Shown: positions 32,694-43,401 of the stretch, one piece after another | Layout of the letters: each line of letters starts with the position of its first letter | Position numbering within the stretch: position 1 is the stretch's first letter | Assembly (NCBI GenBank): GCA_025667525.1 | Contig: CM046876.1 | Span: 83,865,512 to 83,929,511, forward strand | DNA from: Glebionis coronaria | Taxonomy: Eukaryota; Streptophyta; Magnoliopsida; Asterales; Asteraceae | Reading direction: 5' to 3' | DNA length: 64,000 bases | Made by a program: the position numbers and the translations under genes | The notes under the pieces: generated by a model | Seen by the model: only the letters and a program-made list of their open reading frames with translations | Told to the model about the DNA's origin: nothing | The model's database searches: none

Positions 32694-34008
32694 TGGTGGT
32701 AAACTATTCTAGAGTATCCTTTGATCGTGATCTTGTATATTATCATATATATTTAAACCATCAAAAGAAAAAATACAAAAATATAAAACATACAAAAACC
32801 ATACAAAATATAAAATAAAAAAAATCCAAAAATATTTTTCATTTTAAAACGGGCATGTCTTTTAGTACGGTAATATATACGGCTTTAGAAATGTCGATTA
32901 AAATTGACACGGCGCCATAAATAGAGTTCGTATAAAAGTTTTACATCTTTTAAAACATGCCCATTATGGCTTGTAGTTATTTCAGACTGCAACCTGCTTT
33001 TCGCATTAAAGCCACGTATTTCTTATGAAAACGTTGGCTCACAACGGGAATTAATTTTCTCGGGCAAGGTTTACTTTAAAACCTTGTAAGGGACTAAGTT
33101 TACTTTATAACTTGGTCTAACATAAATTAGTGTACGTATCAGTGAACTGATTTTGTGAAAATAAGAGAAATCTTATTGCCACCAGAATCGTTCCAACTAA
33201 TCACTTAACTGGAAAATGTCTTCATGGATATTTGCTGCTTTAACATCATTGACTACAGCTCTTTAAATAGAAAACAGGTCCGTGGTTAAGGGGGAGCAAA
33301 TATTAAATCTTCTTGGAATTAAAATTGGTCTTCAAAAATAATTTTTAGAAAATATAAACCGTTATTCATCATCATTAAATGCTAAGTGTGCCTTGTGTGG
33401 AATATAACTTGTGGAATAGGTTGTTTAAAATTGTGCGTTAGGCGTATGTGTTTATGTTTGTTTTCAAAGATAAGACGTTACGGGAGTTTGTTAGTTCATT
33501 TGTTGTTTCACAAGTTCTAAATTAACATTCCGTGGGAGTCAAAATTGCACAATTGCAAAAAGGGGGGGGGGGAACCAAGTTGCAATTTCTTGCAACTTTG
33601 GTTTGACCTAGTCAACATATACCCCCCTCCCCGTTCTTTCTTTTTCATCGCAACACACAAACACATACACTCTTTCTGCCATTGTTAAAACTTCATACCT
33701 TGACTTAATCTGAGATTACAATCTGTATACTTCATCTAGGTATTTGTTCTGTGTTGATATGATTATCATGTTTATCTTTCTATGTTCATCTTGTTTATCG
33801 TTTTATCATAACAAACAAACCTCCAAATCATGAGTTAATTCATATTAGGGTTTATAAACTCTTGATGAAAATGAGTTTTAAGAGGTGGGATTTGTTTATC
33901 TAGCCTAGATTAACATTGGTTTTACCCAGTTTGGTCTATAACAGCTTCTAGGTCCCGTAATCAAACCCAAAAAGATTTGCCTAGGTTCTATCGCCAAGAA
34001 TACGATCC
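32694..34008 (+). other. A spacer after pol
   Basis: No convincing ORF. Contains a purine-tract-like AAGGGGGAG at 33288-33296 and a G-run at 33572-33582. Blocks are shared with B at 9840-10440. Confidence 0.6.
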
Positions 34009-34380
34009 ATGACTACGATGGCTTCTCATCGCATTGATTGCGATGGCATAACTGCGATGAACTCGCTGCGATGGCACCATTACGATGGGCTCGTTACGAT
34101 GCGTCCATTGCGATGGCTTGTTGCGATAGACACGTTGCGATGGGTCCGTTGCGATTGGTCCATTGCGATGGGTCTATTGCGATGGATCCATTGCGATGGA
34201 CCCGTTGCGATGGGTCCGTTGTGATGGGTCCGTTGCGATGGATCCGTTGCGATGGGTCCGTTGCGATGGGTCCGTTGCGATGGGTCCGTTGCGACGGGTC
34301 TAATGCGATCGGACCAATGCGATGGGTCAAGTGCGATGGGTTCAATGCGATGGTCAATGCGATGCATAGTTACGATGGAC
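34009..34380. repeat. 14-bp minisatellite between pol and env-position gene of A (about 25 units)
   Basis: Unit TTGCGATGGGTCCG, 14 bp, most regular at 34110-34345. The 14-residue protein repeats (VAMGPLRWVRCDGS type) are three units read in frame and are artefacts. Confidence 0.92.
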
Positions 34381-34764
34381 AGATGATTTGCAAGTTTGTT
34401 TAGATATGTTAAACACTACAATGGACTTAGTTTTGCAATGCCTTTGCCTTGAATGTATTTTAGATTGCGATAAGGGTTTACATTGTAACACTTGTTAGGC
34501 TTGTAATAGACTTTAAGAATTGTGCACATGCCAAAGACTATCTAATGAATTCTGCCTAGACAACACTCCCACTTTCTTAGGCTTTTAGTAAATTAGGGCC
34601 ATTAAAACGAAACCAAGTTATATTGAAATTAAATAATTTTATCTCATAAGAATACTTGAAAGGTTTCTTATTACAGAAGTTCATCTTATTTAATAAGTTG
34701 ACAATTCTGTAAACAAAAGAGATACAAATTACTTATTCAATGTCTTGTGTTTTTTATCCAGGCC

Positions 34765-34992
34765 ATGGACGACAAAGTTTCTTCGTTGTCTAACCCCGTG
34801 TTCAAGCCTACTAAAATCTGGGTTGAGGAAACTCCAAAAATTACTGAAGTAGTGGTTGAAACTAAACCAAAGCCTTCTGAAGTTGTGGTTGAAACTAAAC
34901 CTAGACCTACTGAGGTTGTGGTTGAAACTAACCCTAGACCTACTGAGGTTCTGGTTATGACAACCAAGAAATCCAAATACTCAAAGAACTAA
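34765..34992 (+). CDS. Small repeat-bearing ORF upstream of env-position gene of A
   Basis: 76 codons from ATGG at 34765; the longer frame from 34747 adds six residues. Four imperfect copies of a ten-residue unit (VVVETKPRPTE type) occupy the middle, giving a hydrophilic, probably unstructured peptide, with a Lys/Ser-rich end. The start follows a T-run and CAG (tttttatccag), which looks like a splice acceptor. I see no counterpart in B. It may be a separate leader peptide or an exon of the downstream gene, or spurious. Confidence 0.35.
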   Translation: MDDKVSSLSNPVFKPTKIWVEETPKITEVVVETKPKPSEVVVETKPRPTEVVVETNPRPTEVLVMTTKKSKYSKN

Positions 34993-35158
34993 TGCTAGGT
35001 TGTTATCTCCTTAGAATAAAATTGTCTGTGGCATATCTTTCATAATTCTAGGTGTGATTCTGAATGTATGAACTCAGTCCATATGAACTATGTTTGTATT
35101 TTGTGGTGACATTTGTTGTGATTTATTTCCAATGCTTAGGATTTACATAGTTTATGAG

Positions 35159-35188
35159 ATATATATATATATATATGTGTATATATCA
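35159..35188. repeat. AT microsatellite
   Basis: Run of TA dinucleotides with a gtgt break, 30-60 nt before the env-position gene. Confidence 0.85.
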
Positions 35189-35200
35189 AGTGTGCTTGTG

Positions 35201-35216
35201 TTTTATCTAAAAGCAG
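35201..35216 (+). promoter_or_regulatory. Putative 3' splice site before env-position gene of A
   Basis: TTTTATCTAAAAGCAG followed by GAAA and ATG; the same pattern precedes B's gene. Could allow expression from a spliced subgenomic RNA, as for retroviral env genes. Inference. Confidence 0.4.
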
Positions 35217-35220
35217 GAAA

Positions 35221-35901
35221 ATGTCGATAACCGAAGAAGAACAAAAGCGACTAGATCTTATTCTTGTTCCACTTAATGTTAGAATGCAACATGCACCAAA
35301 CAATTTTCGTCTGAAAGACGATTTCGATCCTTCTTTGGCGGCATTCAAAATTGCAACGGACATCCTAGATTGTTCACCAATAAAGGATGCATTACGTGTC
35401 ACTGCATCAGTTCCTGAAGTATACATGCACGACGTTTGGCCAACAACCTCAATCACACAAGTAAAGCAATTGTCAAAGAAGATTATCTCGTTTACGCTAA
35501 ACAACAAAGGCTTGACACTTGAATTGCGTCAATTTAGGCAACTATTCAAGCTTCCTAAGTTAGCAAAAGGAGAACACTTTGTGCCTGACCCAGATTCAGA
35601 AGAACTACTTCGAGTAATCCGAGAATTGAATTATGAGGGTGAAATTGGTTTCCTTTCTCAGTTTAACACGTCACATATTGGGAAACCTTGGAAAGCAATT
35701 GTCACTACTTTAGTAAAATGCATGACTTCCAAGATTCACGGATCAGACGCAATGCGACCCTCTCAGGCAATTATCTTTTGGGGTCTCTACACTGGATCTA
35801 AAGTGGACTATGCATTACAACTTTGGGAGGAATTCTGTCATCAATTCACAAGTTCCAAGAGAAAGCGTTACATCTCCCTTTTCCAAGGTTTACAAAACTA
35901 A
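35221..35901 (+). pseudogene. env-position gene of A, N-terminal domain
   Basis: 226 codons from ATG at 35221, to a frameshift near 35870-35880. A mostly helical globular domain seems likely. Segments shared with B are PNNFRL, the helix around FKIATDILD, ALRVTASVPEVYM, and ISFTLNNKGLTL. Next comes a region absent from B with KPWKAIVTTLVKCMTSK, AIIFWGLYTGSKVDYALQLWEEF. The style recalls the 'putative plant transposon protein' N-terminal domain, but I cannot confirm a family. There is no signal peptide and no membrane segment, so an envelope role is not supported. Confidence 0.75.
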
Positions 35902-38900
35902 TCATCAATTTCTTCATGAAGAGTGACCCAGAAATTGTTCCTCGTGGGAATTTCTTCTATCATACTCAAGATAGTGACGATGTGTTAGACACTACGACTG
36001 CGGATAATCAATTCACAAAGTATAAGCTCAGACCAGCTCCAGTGCCAGACATCATGATGAATGAAGGAATCAGGGAAAGTGATCACTACCGAGAGATGCT
36101 ACAGGATATTGAAGCACAGTTCAAACGAGCAAATGCATATCCCTCCAAGAAACAATCAGAGACGCAAAAAGGTAAACGAAAGAAAAGAATTTCCAAGCGC
36201 CAATCGACTGCATCACCAAAAGATAAAGGCACAGGGAAAGAGCATTTAGTTGATGAAGATGCTGAAGAAGCTGAGATGACCCAAATTGAGGATGACAACG
36301 AAGAAGTACCACTCAGAAGGCCAAAGAAAGCAAAGCAAACTAAAGGTAAAGAAGCAAGTGTTGCTTCAAATGATCCAGCTCAACAAACAATTTTTGAAGC
36401 CAAACGACTGCGTATTATTCTTCAACAAAGCAGAGAGGAGGCTTTTACAACCTCCGTAGGATCAGGCTCAAGACTGTTTGAGGACTTAGAGGAATTTGGT
36501 AATCCTGATGTTGACATGGCATTTTATGAAGATCCTACCGATGAAGATGCTTATGAAGATGCTGATAACTTCCATATTGAAAGTCGTGAGCAGAGTGAAG
36601 AAGGTGGTAGCAGTGTAAACACTGATACAAATTTGTTGTATCATGATGTAAATGTCAACACATCTTTACCGGAACCAACTCACACGGTGGTACACGACGA
36701 TGCTCATGCAACTTTCATACCAGAAACTCAACTTCAAAGTAAGTCTACTTCCGGCTCTGACGATGTTATTAAATATCTTAACTTGGAAGGGGAGGGTGTC
36801 GAGGTTACAAATACTGATCCATCGACAAATGAAAACATGGTGGATGTTCCTATAACCTCTGTTACATCAACTACCATTCCACCATTATCCTCCCCGGCCA
36901 TCACTGATATCATAACACCAGCTATCACACCAGCACTTGTTGAACAACCGGTATCAACTTCCACCCCAACGTCTGTATCTACACCGTCATCATCAATAGT
37001 TGAACAACCTGTATCAACCACCGCCCCAATCACTGAATCTACACCGTCACCTATCCTTGAACAACCCGTATCATCCACCACCACTTTAACAGTTATGGTT
37101 ACACCTACACCATCAGTACCACAAATATCATCCATCTCCACTCCATTCCTCACAGTCAGTGATCCACTGATCCAGTCTCTTCAACAACAGTTGGAGGCTC
37201 AAGCTAAACAAATAGCTACGCTGTCTGAAAGATTCACCACTCTCGACACACAACCTCTCAAGGAACCGCAACCTGATGAGCCTACACTTAAGAAAATATC
37301 TGACAGAGTGTCTAAACTTAAAGAACAACACAAATCATTTCTTGGAGAGAAGAAAACTCGTGACAAAGAGAATGCTGCCTTTATTGGGTCAATTGATGAG
37401 AAGATGACCAAGATCATTCGACTAGAAGTCAAGTCATATGTTGATCAGCAACTACCAACTCTTATTGGTAATGGTTTATCTACCCTTCAACTAATGACAT
37501 TGTTACAGACACGACTGCTAGATATGGGAGCTCATAAATCGAAATATAAACGAAAAAATCTGCAATATCTCAACAAAGCAATTATTAAAGATACACCTGC
37601 AGATACTACCGACTCTGAGTCTGATAATGAAGACGAGCTAGAGGAGGAAGATGACGAGGGTAATGGTGATAAGGATGATGGTGAAAATGATCAAAATGAG
37701 GAAGAGGATGAGGAAGCAAAGGATGAGGAAGCAGAGGATGAGGAAGAAAAGGATAAGGATGCAGATGAAGATGAAGATGAAGATGAAGATGAGGACAAGG
37801 ATGAGGATGACGATGATGATAATGACGACGGTAATGGAACCAACAAGGGTGATAAGAATGACAAAACAGGTACTAATGCCGAAGAGTCAAATAAGGATGA
37901 AAGTGATAAGGCTACTGAGAAAGGTATTAAGGAAGCTGCAGAAAGCGTTGCTGAAACCGCAGAAAAGACGATGGAGTATACTGTACCAGAAACTCAGAAT
38001 ATTGACACAGGTATATCTACTGAACCAGTTTTTACTACTGATTCTCACAATGAATCTGTAGAATATATGCAAGAAGACGAAATTCCTGTGTCTACACAAC
38101 AAGAAGAACGCACAGGATCAATACTAGAAGACGAACCTCATGATGATATATCGGTGACACAAGAACAACCTTCAACACCATCTGAAGATCAGCACATCTC
38201 TGATATGGAAGTAGAAGACTTACATGTGCCAGAACTCACGTTTGCTGAATCTCTTATCATCGATGACACGGTACAGGAACAACTATGGCTCATAAATGCA
38301 GCACCACAACATCCTTTCGCCACAACAACTGAAATGGAGCTGGCTCAATTCCTAAATAATCCTATCGATTTCTCGACCTTTCTAAGGTATTCTCATGGGA
38401 AACCGACAATGACTCCGGACCTTATCAAAATGGCAGCCGCGAATGTGGATTTCTTTGATACCGTGAAGATCAGCCATAATGAGGCAGAATATCATTTTAA
38501 TAAGCTTACAAAGGCTATGAGAGCGACAACTACGGGAATTCAGACTCCAGTGTTACGACCTCTCACACCCACAGTCATCACCGGTTCTGCAACAATTCCA
38601 ATAGAACACTTTGTATCTCATGATCTCGAGTACCTTGAAAAAGGCGCGAAGAAATATGCCACGTCACTTACTATGAACAAGGCTATCAATTTGGAGAACA
38701 TACCGTGGATAGAAGATAAAGTACCTGATGCGTTATGGAGAAGGGAATTGCTCAAGTTTTATGACACTTATGCATCACTTGGCATCTCTCACTGGACTCC
38801 AAAGAAAAGGTTAGCTTACAATCACTTCCATCGTCCAAAGAGAGGTTCTTCTATTGTTTCAGATCATAGAATTAAAAGCATCCAAGGAGAAACTACTCAG

Positions 38901-38987
38901 ACTGTATTCGGTTATGATTACTTGAATGTAATCGTGTTCAAACGTACTGATGAAAAGGAATACAGAATTGAAGAAAGTGATCTCTAG
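35823..38987 (+). pseudogene. env-position gene of A, central and C-terminal regions
   Basis: Homologous sequence takes over from about 35875 (PFPRFTKLIINFF). In order: a basic region near 36160-36220; acidic patches; a Thr/Ser/Pro/Val-rich low-complexity stretch (36840-37150); a predicted coiled coil (37160-37430, SLQQQLEAQAKQIATLSERF); a long Glu/Asp/Lys block (37610-37860); and the conserved C-terminal module (from about 38270) shared with B. Ends at TAG (38985-38987); homology continues in the same frame. The coiled coil plus polyacidic block suggest a multimeric binding protein, perhaps for basic proteins or nucleoprotein. That is inference. Confidence 0.75.
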
Positions 38988-39551
38988 TACCTTCTCCTTG
39001 AAGACATTAAAGATCTTTTGTTGATATTGGCTCAGGAAAAAGTCGATCATTTACCACCTGAGATAGTCATTGCTTTGAGCTCCAACTTTCGTCAATATGC
39101 TAGAAAAATCGTCATCCAAAACCGGGTGGAAGATTTTCAACTTGGAGTCGAGAGCTACCAGAAGCAGCTAAACTTGCAACGTCCCCACACAACTCCACTC
39201 AGTAATTTCCACAAGAACAAGAAACCTTACATGGGGACCACGACACCGGAAGCAGGGATTATTTATCCAAATGAGACTGGCGTCATGCAGTTTATGCGAT
39301 TCTTCGAACTGCACAAATTCAGCGATGGTACGCTCAAGCATGTTCGAGATGATCTGACGGTTCTCAATGCCGACCTACCGCTTCCAGTAGTCAAGTATCC
39401 CTGGACAAGCCAATGCAAAAGAGGAGCTAAGTACGCGATCAAGAAGATCGAGGAACTTCTAAGGAAGCGCCGATTGCTACGAAGTATTGAACGATTCGTC
39501 GGTGGACGACCATATGGAGCTCACCATAGGTTCACGGAACGATCTATTTAA
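38988..39551 (+). pseudogene. env-position gene of A, C-terminal end
   Basis: In frame with the preceding part after the TAG; first Met-like start at 39018. Contains VEDFQLGVESYQKQLN, KFSDGTLKHVRDDL and the terminal RSIERFVGGRPYG motif, all matched in B. The two proteins end at the same point (ERSI/QRSI), followed by stop. The conserved end argues that this was the true C-terminus of a gene of about 1,440 codons in A. Confidence 0.78.
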
Positions 39552-40125
39552 TTATGGATCGTCTTATAACATGTCAACTCCATATGTCTATTATTGTGAA
39601 TATGTTAATTTTTTGTATAATCAGCTTTTGTGGCATGTTGTAGTGTAAAAGTATGATATTTTTCAAGAATTTTTCTCGAGATTCTAAATCTTTCAAACAT
39701 ATCGTACTCAAGCACTACAAATAACCCACATTAATTTGAGGGGGAGCATTAATATGTTCTTTGGCCAACATCTAATTTCATTTTATTACCCAAAGACCGG
39801 TTAATCCATTAATATCCAAAATATTGATGGTTAACATTTTCGAAAGGGGAGAAAATGGGATTAAGGAGACTTAATGATACTTGGCTAAACAATGAAAAAG
39901 GCTTAAAAGATAAACCAACTTAACATGTGTAATGCACAAGTTAAGGAGGAGCGTTTTTGATGAACAAAACACTTAAGGCACAAAAACTTTGATTGTAATA
40001 TCACAAGTGCATTAAGTGATTTTCAAGGATTTTTCATGGTGACAATACTTACCCAAAACACACTTAATTCACGACGAACGTGGTGACAAAAGGGTGGTAG
40101 GATAAGGTATTAGTCCAATGATTCA

Positions 40126-40398
40126 TCAGAACCGATGGAATCTTCCCAAGGACAATTCCCTATATAGAATTAGAAGTCCTAGGAAAGATGGAGAAAGATT
40201 GTGAACGTAGCTGAATGCCGACCAAGTACTTAAGCTAGCACTGGAACAATCACAACAAGGTGCTAGTGATGACGTATTGGTAAGCATTGAAGGGGTTGAA
40301 GAATGAAAAAGAATTGTAAAGATAAAGGGTATAAAGAAAGAAGCCCTCCTTACAACTTTAGGCAGAAACCGGGTCAATACATATGCTATTGAGATCAT
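40126..40398 (-). other. Antisense ORF 2 of A 3' region (90 aa)
   Basis: Homologue of the plus-strand ORF at 5114-5344 in B; antisense to its element in both cases. Longer at the C-terminus than in B. Function unknown, may be non-coding. Confidence 0.25.
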
Positions 40399-40534
40399 TT
40401 TTCAATGATTCTCGATATCGAAGATAGACATCATGGACCTAGTGATGCAATGCATAACCCTTCCCAGCTAACTCAAATATCTCTCAAAAGCTATTTGTTT
40501 TAATCACACGGAGATCAACATATTATCTATTGGT

Positions 40535-40846
40535 TTATTCACTCCGAATAGAGTGATATTGAATAGGTGGCACTCCTCTCCAGCCATCGCTTACTAAATC
40601 AAAATGCACTATCGAGTCTAGAGCCACGAGATCATCAAAAGTCTCATTAGAACACTTTCCATTTATTCCTTGCTTCTTCACACACTTTGAAAAGTAAGAG
40701 ATCTTTATGAGTCCTACGCAGTATTCTTGTAATATTGCCAGAACATCCGAGTAATACGCAAGTATTACAATGAAGATGGAAATCCTGCTTGAGCCAACAT
40801 CAAACAAGCTCATGGTAGGTGACACGTGCGGTTCTTTAAGAACCAA
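40535..40846 (-). other. Antisense ORF 1 of A 3' region (103 aa)
   Basis: Homologue of 4751-5029 in B, with eleven extra N-terminal codons. Ten differences over the shared 92 residues. Function unknown, may be non-coding. Confidence 0.3.
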
Positions 40847-41734
40847 TCTTGTGAAAACTGGAAAGAAACAGTAGTTTAATTCTTCATTAAACTCAAACTC
40901 GTTCCAGGCCTCTACGCATTATCATATGATCTTGCCAGAACACTCAGAGTGACACTCTTTAGTGTTCACAGTGACGAGTGGAATCCTTCTAGTGTTAACA
41001 TCAAACAGCACTTGGTAGGTGACAAGCAAGATTCTATTTGAATTAAGTTTGTGACAACTGGAAAGCAACGATGGTGAATATCTTAATTGAAATTCACTTG
41101 TTCCAGGTTTCATGAATTGACGGCTTCAATTATAAGGATTTTTAATCCAAATGATTCACTTTTTATGTTCGTAGTCAGCTTTGGACGGTCGAATAAAGAG
41201 AACGGGTTTACCCGCGAAATCCTGTCAGGAAGTTACTTAATTGAAACTATCAGACACGGGTACGATATCTAATATCGTCCAACGGTCTTCACCGACCGGA
41301 GGTAAAATGCTACCGAATTAGAATTAAATGTCAAAGCCATTTTATTCGTGTCTTAATATGTTGCTGCATTCGAAGACGGTGGCGTTGCGGTGTACCTGCT
41401 GAAGTCGTCCTCACATACTTATTCCTTCTGCATCGAATACTTCTGCAAATTCAAGAAAGTATGACCTAAAAGTCTTCCGCTGTATCGACTCTGAAACTTT
41501 CAAGAATTCAACAAAGGATAAGTGTGTGGGACATGAAGTCACAAAGAGGCGAACATCACTAGAAGATAAAGACTGCACGTAAAAGGCCAAAAGAACGTGT
41601 TCCAAGCAAAAGGCTGATATTATTCAACACATATTCACAAAAAAACGAAAATTAAAGAAAGAAAGAGAAAGTGGACTACGAGCTCAAGAACAAGATCTAA
41701 CATGCTAGATTAGGACTTTGTAAATTTGGAGTGA

Positions 41735-41752
41735 CCTCCCTTTGGGGGAGAT
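41735..41752 (+). other. Polypurine tract of A
   Basis: CCTCCCTTTGGGGGAGAT immediately before the LTR; same form as in B. Confidence 0.85.
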
Positions 41753-42052
41753 TGTTGGAAATACGCTTTTCGTATAAAGAAAGTCTCGGTCACTCCAACA
41801 ATATAGTTATAGGCTCGTAGTAGTGTTTAAGTAACATTTATTAAATAGCCCGACCCATGCGCATGTTCATGGGCCAGAGGCCCAAGTCCATTAAGGACTT
41901 GGGTATATAAGCCTCTTTCCACCATGGAAAGAGGTGCTGGTTGTTTAATTTTCTCATTTTATCACACATAGTTCTTTTACTTCTCTCTCTAAGTTTCTCT
42001 CTCTAGAAAACATCAAACCCTCTTGAAACATAAAGATTATCATTGTTCTACA
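41753..42052 (+). repeat. A 3' LTR (300 bp)
   Basis: TGTTGGAAATACG...TTCTACA, related to B's LTR (TGTTAGAAATACG...TTCTACA). TATA-like TATATAAG at 41904-41911. The next bases, ctact (42053-42057), should be the target duplication; the partner lies outside the window. Confidence 0.92.
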
Positions 42053-42538
42053 CTACTCCTAATCTAAACTAACTAACCACCTCCTAATGACACATTAGGA
42101 GGGTATTTATAGGAGGAGTAAAATGTTGGTGCTTTCTTCCTTCTTTATTCTTGTCTCGACTCGATTTAAATTCTTTGTATTTCTCGACATCGTCTCGGAA
42201 TTTGTCGATATAATTTGAACTCGTCTTATAATTTTCTTCTTTAATTAGACTTGGTTCTTCGACTTCATTAAACTTCCGTCTTTAGACTTTTTCTTCGATA
42301 AATCTTTAGAATAGGCCTTGGACTTCCGTTCTTTTTGCACTCTTGATCTTTTGACTTCGTCTTTTCCCGTTTTCATTGATAAAAACACGTGTTTTCGTCC
42401 TTTTTCATCTTTTGGTCCTAAAACACAATAAAAACACAAACCACGCATAATTCTGACATTTACGATATAAAATACACGTTTTGGCTTGGTTATTATTATA
42501 ATTAATTGGTAAAAGGATGGGTGTTTTCACACCTATCA
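42053..42538 (-). repeat. C 3' LTR fragment
   Basis: Aligns with 60608-61093. TATA-like box at 42103-42113 (minus strand CCTATAAATACC). A inserted about 50 bp downstream of this box in C's direction. Confidence 0.92.
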
Positions 42539-43401
42539 AATACCCTACACTTGACCATTACAATGCCCTCATGCAATGCATTAATTACAAAGCACGTTTT
42601 ACATTTTTCATCATAATTAACCTACCATGGCCTTTATTAAACATAATTAAAGGAAGAAAAACGAATAAAGAGATTAAAGACTTACATTGAGGTTTTGGTT
42701 GTCATGAATGTTCATCATCCTCAAGTTTCACGTTCCCCACACCAAGCTTAAAAACGAGATCATTGTTATTATAAGTTAGCAAACTAACACAAATTCATGT
42801 GGCCCAATTATTCACTTAGACTCCCTTATTCCTAGGTGTATCTCTTATATTTTATTATTGTCTTGAATGATCACGAGGATGCATTGTTGACTTATTTCGA
42901 TAGTTATTTAGGCTGAAAATAAAGTAGGACGATTTAATCAATAGTTAGCTAAAGGACAAAATCTTTTAAAACTGCTTCTCGGGACCTCATAAAGTTCTTA
43001 TCTTGGCATAACTTGCTTCACGATTTGAGACCTTTCTCGGACCGATATTTGGCAGTGACTTCATACTTCGAATCTTGAGAGACGTTCATGAAATAATGGT
43101 CTTCTCTTCATAATAGGAATTTCTTCACTTGAAGTTTTTGAGATATTCTTCATATTTGGACCACGACTTCTTCATTTTTCTCCAATCTTTATTTGGGATT
43201 TTGATATACAACGATCCGCCTCCTTTTAGGGCTTGGATCTATTTATCCTCATATCTTGCTATGGTCTTTTTAGATAACTTCTCCAAGATCTTTAGGGGAG
43301 TATTTGCTTTTCGTCGTGTGTCTCGATCCTTCATATTGATTTTTGATAAATGATTCTTCACATCTTTTTTGGATCTTTAGCAACAAAATGTAGCCCTCAT
43401 G
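42539..43401 (-). other. C 3' non-coding region, part near the LTR
   Basis: A degenerate purine tract (AAGTGTAGGGTATT on the minus strand, 42539-42552), then sequence alignable with G 20999-21920. No gene seen. Ends at duplication tcatg (43397-43401) of element D. Confidence 0.8.

Larger units (their letters stand above)
39552..41734 (+). other. A 3' untranslated region, hairpin-rich
   Basis: Counterpart of B 3797-6013 with the same inverted repeats (gcgggtaaacccgttctc-type sequence near 41200, cgatatctaatatcg near 41264). A purine-tract-like GAGGGGGAG is at 39738-39746, 187 nt after the env-position gene. Diverged ~200-bp direct repeats at about 40720-41110. Confidence 0.7.
1..42052 (+). 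mobile_element. Element A: Sirevirus-type Copia LTR retrotransposon (left end outside window, split by G)
   Basis: Two segments, 1-2989 and 30308-42052, belong to one plus-strand Copia element; the Athila element G (2990-30302) sits between them and the 5-bp duplication cccga marks the join. Order seen: gag (partial), protease/integrase, RT/RNase H, 14-bp minisatellite, env-position gene, hairpin-rich 3' region, purine tract, 300-bp 3' LTR. An extra gene after pol and reiterated purine tracts are Sirevirus traits. At least 14.7 kb without G, long for Copia. The 5' LTR lies outside the window, so no LTR-pair age is possible. The coding regions carry several frameshifts and stops, so this copy is inactive. 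Confidence 0.9.

Noticed and set aside
34009..34403. Histidine/arginine-rich repeat proteins on both strands
   Set aside because: Translation of the 14-bp array; 14-residue periods equal three units. No other support.
35221..39551. True envelope glycoprotein
   Set aside because: No signal peptide, membrane segment or glycoprotein-like Cys pattern is visible; only the position is env-like.
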